This document shows positions 60,501 to 64,000 of a stretch of 64,000 nucleotides of DNA, piece after piece. The DNA lies in the NCBI RefSeq assembly GCF_025175675.1, contig NZ_JANIOA010000022.1, forward strand, positions 1-64,000. Reading direction: 5' to 3'. This DNA is from Sedimenticola hydrogenitrophicus (GTDB taxonomy: Bacteria > Pseudomonadota > Gammaproteobacteria > Chromatiales > Chromatiaceae). A model generated the notes under the pieces. The model was not told where the DNA came from. It worked only from the letters and a program-made list of their open reading frames with translations, and did no database searches. Numbering within the stretch: the stretch's first letter is position 1; every line of letters begins with the position of its first letter. Made by a program: the position numbers and the translations under genes.

Positions 60501-61249
60501 AAAAGCTGCCAATGAACAAGCTGATAGCTGCATTTTTATTAGCCACGGCACCCCTGCTTGGTCTGGCGGCCGGTGGCGGTGCGCACCTGGATGACGCCGA
60601 TATCGATGTCTCCGACCAGACATCGCTGCAGCGCGGCGCCAAGTACTTCGTCAACTACTGCCTGAGCTGCCACTCGGCCAAGTTCCAGCGCTACAACCGC
60701 CTGGCGCGCGACCTGGGCCTGACCGAGGACGAAGTGAAGGAAAACCTGATGTTCACCACCGACAAGATCGGCGAGACCATGAACATCGCCATGAGTCCGG
60801 CCAATGCCGAGGGCTGGTTCGGTACCGCGCCGCCCGATCTGAGCCTGATCGCCCGCGCCCGGGGTGTCGACTACATCTACACCTACCTGCGCGGTTTCTA
60901 CGTGGATGAGGCGCGTCCCTTCGGCGTGAACAACGTGGTCTTCCCGGATGTCGGCATGCCGCATGTCCTGTGGGAACTGCAGGGCATGCAGAAGGCCGTG
61001 TTTGAAGAGGTGGATGGCCAACAGGTGGTCAAGGAGCTGGTGCCGGTCGAGGGTGCCGCCGGCCAGGGCAAGATGAGCACCGAGGAGTTCGACGGTGCCA
61101 TGCGTGACCTGACCGCCTTCCTCAGCTACGTGGCCGAGCCGATCCAGCTGGAGCGCAAACGCATCGGCGTCTGGGTGCTGCTGTTCCTGGCGGTGTTCTT
61201 CGTGCTCTCCTACCTGTTGAAGAAAGAGTACTGGAAAGACGTCCACTGA
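60497..61249 (+). CDS. petC: Cytochrome c1
   Basis: A 250-aa c1 subunit. A signal peptide (cleavage near GLAAG) precedes one c-type heme site CLSCH (C55-H59), with a downstream methionine ligand probably in the MNIAMSPANAEGW region. A C-terminal membrane anchor is at ~218-238 (IGVWVLLFLAVFFVLSYLL), then a KKEYWKDVH tail. GAGAGGG precedes the ATG. The complex passes electrons from quinol to periplasmic cytochrome c and pumps protons. Confidence 0.97.
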   Translation: MKKLPMNKLIAAFLLATAPLLGLAAGGGAHLDDADIDVSDQTSLQRGAKYFVNYCLSCHSAKFQRYNRLARDLGLTEDEVKENLMFTTDKIGETMNIAMSPANAEGWFGTAPPDLSLIARARGVDYIYTYLRGFYVDEARPFGVNNVVFPDVGMPHVLWELQGMQKAVFEEVDGQQVVKELVPVEGAAGQGKMSTEEFDGAMRDLTAFLSYVAEPIQLERKRIGVWVLLFLAVFFVLSYLLKKEYWKDVH

Positions 61250-61271
61250 TCGTCGACATATCCGGTCACCC

Positions 61272-61306
61272 GGGGGCGTACAGTTTAATGTATACTGTAC
61301 GCCCCC
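61272..61306 (+). terminator. Hairpin after petABC, probable terminator
   Basis: GGGGGCGTACAGT and ACTGTACGCCCCC form a perfect 13-bp stem around TTAATGTAT, 22 bases after petC. The following GTTGCTTT is only moderately T-rich. Confidence 0.6.
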
Positions 61307-61338
61307 GTTGCTTTAGGGCAGCGGAATTTTTTATTGCC

Positions 61339-61501
61339 AGGAGTCTGCCGGGCTTGACCGATCGTAGCGAGGGAACGCTGGATTGAGACAGATTTTTCGA
61401 TCTTTCGAGGCGGATAGTGGGCCTATTTAACGAGAAAGATCGGGAAATGTGGCCAATCCAGCTTTTCCGCAGTAGATCAGTGTTAAGTCCGGCAGACTCC
61501 T
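61339..61501. mobile_element. MITE-like element, family B copy 2 (163 bp)
   Basis: AGGAGTCTGCCGGGCTTGAC at the left and a near complement ending GGCAGACTCCT at the right. It aligns in reverse to 16110-16273. It lies in the leader of sspA, ending ~30 bases before the ATG. Confidence 0.75.
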
Positions 61502-61531
61502 CGTCCCTGATACTATCCTGGAGTGGTTTGT

Positions 61532-62155
61532 ATGGCCGTTGTTGCGAACAAGAGATCTGTGATGACCATGTACTCGGATCCGAGCAGCCCCTACAGTCAT
61601 CGTGTGCGTCTGGTGTTGGCGGAGAAGAATATCACCGTCGAGATCAAGGATGTCGATCCGCTGAACATATCCGAAGACATCATGGACCTGAACCCCTACG
61701 GCAGCCTCCCCACGCTGGTGGATCGGGATCTGACCCTGTTCGAGTCGCGTATCATCATGGAGTATCTGGATGAGCGCTTCCCGCACCCGCCGCTGCTACC
61801 GGTGGATCCGGTCTCGCGCGCCAGTTCGCGACTCTACATGCACCGCGTGAGCAAGGACTGGTATACCCAGATGGAGGAGATCCTGGCCGGGGGCAAGGGT
61901 GCCGCCAAGGCGCGCAAGGAGCTGCGCGAGAGTCTGATCGCCGCCGCCCCCATCTTCACCCACAAACCCTATTTCATGAGCGACGACTTCTCCCTGGTGG
62001 ACTGCTCGATCGCCCCGCTGCTGTGGCGTCTGCCGTTGCTCGGCATCGAACTGCCGCCCCAGGGCAAACCGGTACTGGATTACGCCGCCCGCCTGTTCGA
62101 GCGCGAATCGTTCCGGGAGAGTCTCTCCGAGGCCGAGCGGGAGATGCGGGACTGA
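61532..62155 (+). CDS. sspA: Stringent starvation protein A
   Basis: A 207-aa GST-fold protein that binds RNA polymerase and alters stationary-phase and acid-stress transcription. It starts MAVVANKRSVMTMYSDP, nearly the E. coli SspA N-terminus, which fixes the start at 61532; an in-frame ATG nine bases upstream is not preferred. FESRIIMEYLDERFPHPPLLPVDP and the YMHR...KDWYT segment are family hallmarks. Placement after petABC is conserved. Confidence 0.97.
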   Translation: MAVVANKRSVMTMYSDPSSPYSHRVRLVLAEKNITVEIKDVDPLNISEDIMDLNPYGSLPTLVDRDLTLFESRIIMEYLDERFPHPPLLPVDPVSRASSRLYMHRVSKDWYTQMEEILAGGKGAAKARKELRESLIAAAPIFTHKPYFMSDDFSLVDCSIAPLLWRLPLLGIELPPQGKPVLDYAARLFERESFRESLSEAEREMRD

Positions 62156-62170
62156 TCACCGCCTGTTGCC

Positions 62171-62563
62171 ATGCTGACTTCCAACCGTCCCTATCTGATC
62201 CGCGCGCTCTATGAGTGGCTGGTGGATAACGATCTCACGCCTCACCTGCTGGTGGATGCGGAGAAACGGGATGTGATCGTGCCCCGGCAGTTTGTCGAGG
62301 AGGGGCGGATCGTGCTCAACGTGACACCCACCGCGGTGCGCGGCCTGGTGCTTGGCAATGACTACATCACCTTCAACGCCCGCTTTGGCGGCACGCCGAT
62401 GGACGTGGTGGTGCCACCGGAGGCGGTGTTGGGGGTCTATGCCCGCGAGAACGGCCGCGGCATGCTGTTTCCGGACGAAACCCCGGGCGATGACGACGGC
62501 ACCCCGCCGGATGACGATCCCAAGCCACCGCGTGACCGGCCGAGCCTGAAGGTGGTCAAGTAA
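62171..62563 (+). CDS. sspB: ClpXP adaptor SspB
   Basis: A 130-aa adaptor that brings ssrA-tagged proteins to ClpXP. Residues ~1-95 form the ssrA-binding domain (NRPYLIRALYEWLVDNDLTPHL, RFGGTPMDVVVP). An acidic Pro/Asp linker (DDDGTPPDDDP) leads to the ClpX-binding tail RPSLKVVK. It follows sspA by 15 bp. Confidence 0.97.
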   Translation: MLTSNRPYLIRALYEWLVDNDLTPHLLVDAEKRDVIVPRQFVEEGRIVLNVTPTAVRGLVLGNDYITFNARFGGTPMDVVVPPEAVLGVYARENGRGMLFPDETPGDDDGTPPDDDPKPPRDRPSLKVVK

Positions 62564-62574
62564 GGGCTCTAAGG

Positions 62575-62919
62575 TCAGAGATCGGGTGGCTTGTGGCGAA
62601 ACGGCACCACATTGTCCCCCTGGCTGGGCAGGCCCAGACTGAACTCCTCCAACTGGATGCCGAGCAGTATCAGATGGCCGTCGCGGCGGCCGACCCCCTC
62701 CTCGCTATAATCGAACTGATACAGCCGCCTGATGCGGATACCCCGATCGGTCCAGCGCAGCCCGATGCGCCTCAGGGCCACCGTCTGGTCGAGAAACTGC
62801 AGATTCCGCTGTTCACAGGCCGCCTGGCAGATCCCGGTGGCGAGCTCGCGGGCGCGGGCGCTGTCCAGCCAGAACCAGATCAGCAGGCCAAGCAGCAGCA
62901 GTGGGACAAGAGTGGTCAT
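62575..62919 (-). CDS. DUF3301 family membrane-anchored protein
   Basis: A 114-aa protein with one N-terminal helix (~4-19, LVPLLLLGLLIWFWL) and a small cytoplasmic or periplasmic domain (CEQRNLQFLDQTVALRRIGLRW...RLYQFDYSEEGVGRRDGHLILLG), the DUF3301 pattern. Function unknown. It converges on sspB with an 11-bp gap. The ATG at 62919 starts the helix. Confidence 0.8.
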   Translation of the reverse strand: MTTLVPLLLLGLLIWFWLDSARARELATGICQAACEQRNLQFLDQTVALRRIGLRWTDRGIRIRRLYQFDYSEEGVGRRDGHLILLGIQLEEFSLGLPSQGDNVVPFRHKPPDL

Positions 62920-63056
62920 AGCGGCTATGTTACAGAATAAACGGGGTGGTGACCCCATGGATTGCAGCACATCCCATGAACTCTTTGGCATAGGGTGTAG
63001 GATGCAGTCCGGCCCACTTATGGGTAAGGGGTAGTGCCAGGGTGCTTGCCGGTGAT

Positions 63057-63133
63057 GTAGGATGCTGGTGAGCTTGCGAACCGCATCATTGGCGGTAAGG
63101 CTTGATGCGGTTCGTGCCTCACCGGCATCCTAC
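63057..63133. repeat. GTAGGATGC...GCATCCTAC palindrome
   Basis: GTAGGATGCTGGTGAGCTTG and the complement ending CACCGGCATCCTAC, with inner arms GCGAACCGCATCA/TGATGCGGTTCG. Related arms are at 43058 and 28436. REP-like. The 62920-63361 gap contains this, the next repeat and no gene. Confidence 0.75.
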
Positions 63134-63189
63134 CCCGGTTATTCAACGCCCGCTTTGTGGTTTGTTGCCCGTTGGTGTGAGCCTGCGAT

Positions 63190-63282
63190 TCCAATGGGTT
63201 TATCCGCGTTCATTTGCGTTTATTCCATCCTTTGGTCCGTAAACGGTGCATCCTTGCACCACTCCTCGCGGCTAACCTTTTT
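63190..63282 (-). repeat. Inverted copy of the 49074-49185 repeat
   Basis: The reverse complement reads GCCGCGAGGAGTGGTGCAAG, then ATGCACCGTTTACGGACC and GGATGGAATAAACGCAAATG, matching 49074-49185 apart from a duplicated ~25-bp piece there. Confidence 0.7.
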
Positions 63283-63361
63283 CCTGATGATGGCTGAGCT
63301 GGATAGGTAATCAGGAATCTATTTGACTCCGACACCTCGGAACAGGCGGAGAACGATTGAG

Positions 63362-63859
63362 ATGAACCACATCAGCATCATACAGGACGATATCACCCGG
63401 CTGGCCGTGGATGCCATCGTCAACGCGGCCAATTCCAGTCTGCTGGGCGGCGGTGGGGTGGACGGGGCCATCCACCGGGCGGCGGGGCAGGAACTGCTGG
63501 CCCATTGCCGCAACCTGGGTGGCTGTCCGACCGGCGAGGCGCGCATCACCTCGGGCTTCGGGCTGCCGGCCGACTGGATCATCCACACCGTTGGGCCGGT
63601 CTGGCGCGGCGGCGACCGGGGTGAGCCGGAGCTGCTGCGCGCCTGCTACCGCAACAGCCTGGCGCTGGCCCGGGAGAAGGGGCTGCGGCGGGTCGCCTTT
63701 CCCGCCATCAGCACCGGTGTCTATGGCTATCCGAAACGGCAGGCGGCGGCGATCGCCCTGGAGGAGATGGCGGCGGCCGAGGGATTCGATGAGTTGATCG
63801 CCTGCTGCTGCAGCGAGGCGGATGCGCTACTCTATCGCTCGCTGGTCGATCGGGCATAG
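63362..63859 (+). CDS. Macrodomain protein (O-acetyl-ADP-ribose deacetylase-like)
   Basis: A 165-aa single macrodomain of the YmdB/MacroD type. Signatures: [48 protein letters not shown] and [11 protein letters not shown]. Family members remove ADP-ribose from proteins or O-acetyl-ADP-ribose. GGAGAACG precedes the ATG at 63362; the frame extends 13 codons upstream into a TTTGACTCCGAC repeat arm and is not used. Its TAG stop lies inside a palindrome (63855-63886). Confidence 0.92.
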   Translation: MNHISIIQDDITRLAVDAIVNAANSSLLGGGGVDGAIHRAAGQELLAHCRNLGGCPTGEARITSGFGLPADWIIHTVGPVWRGGDRGEPELLRACYRNSLALAREKGLRRVAFPAISTGVYGYPKRQAAAIALEEMAAAEGFDELIACCCSEADALLYRSLVDRA

Positions 63860-63886
63860 GGCCGGCGGGCATGGCCCGCCCTATGG
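63855..63886. repeat. GGGCGGGCCATGCCCGCC palindrome at the macrodomain stop
   Basis: CATAGGGCCGGCGGGC-AT-GGCCCGCCCTATGG, the same type of palindrome that follows the CCACGGAT elements; a further arm (ATAGGGCGCCCCGTGGGCGCC) is near 63937. The rest of the window to 64000 has no gene. Confidence 0.7.
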
Positions 63887-64000
63887 GACAGGGACGCTCC
63901 GTGGCGCCGGCCCCAGGTGTGAGCCGTTACCGGACATAGGGCGCCCCGTGGGCGCCGCACCCTTGGTGCGAAGCGTCACAGGAACAGTCGGGGGATGTCC

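Overview
The window is a GC-rich chromosomal segment from a gammaproteobacterium. Almost every gene is a core gene in an order typical of Pseudomonas and purple or colourless sulfur bacteria: leuS-lptE-holA-proA-nadD-rsfS-rlmH, coaBC-dut-algC-argB-slmA with pyrE nearby, mlaFEDCB-murA-hisG-hisD-degS/algW-nif3-petABC-sspAB, and maf-rng-yhdP-nit-tldD-pmbA. A PPi-type phosphofructokinase, bacteriohemerythrin and c-di-GMP enzymes suit an autotrophic or microaerophilic sulfur-oxidiser-like lineage, but that placement is inference. I see no tRNA, rRNA, CRISPR array, prophage or intact insertion sequence.

Layout. 0.3-7.2 kb: a diguanylate cyclase, a DUF4124 protein, arginine decarboxylase (speA), then a MASE1-PAS-GGDEF-EAL protein downstream of a haloacid-dehalogenase-like gene. 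7.4-11.3 kb: polA and engB, with a strong small-RNA candidate between them. 11.5-16.0 kb: bacteriohemerythrin, a phosphoesterase-moaC pair, soluble pyrophosphatase, PPi-phosphofructokinase and an unrecognised 114-aa protein. 16.7-27.2 kb: the pmbA/tldD/nit/yhdP/rng/maf block. 27.4-35.6 kb: the rlmH-to-leuS block, read leftward. 36.0-38.1 kb: a YbeL-like zinc ribbon protein, rpmBG and radC. 38.5-44.7 kb: coaBC, dut, a long membrane-anchored AlgC, argB, slmA. 45.0-49.0 kb: a coiled-coil DUF4124 protein, pyrE, an AmpG-like permease and a DUF72-like protein. 49.6-52.5 kb: the Mla phospholipid-transport operon. 53.0-63.9 kb: murA, hisG, hisD, DegS/AlgW, Nif3-like, cytochrome bc1, SspA/SspB, DUF3301 and a macrodomain protein.

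How the genes relate. Many serve the cell envelope: lptE, yhdP, mlaFEDCB, murA, ampG, algC and DegS/AlgW. DegS/AlgW is the family that starts the sigma-E (RpoE/AlgU) stress response, and the candidate small RNA between polA and engB has a sigma-E-like promoter. That is the position of Spot 42 and of Pseudomonas ErsA; ErsA is sigma-22 dependent and represses algC, which is also in this window.

The intergenic DNA is crowded with palindromic repeats. At least two are MITE-like families with near-perfect terminal inverted repeats (a 159-bp family with three copies and a 164-bp family with two). Others include a 213-bp palindrome beside pfp, a 134-bp one between murA and hisG, dispersed CCACGGAT elements, GGGGTCGGAGTCAA palindromes, and two ~200-bp direct repeats that bracket the mla operon where the usual BolA-like gene ibaG is missing. 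The small RNA and the repeat families are the least explained signals here. I found no clear new multi-gene system.
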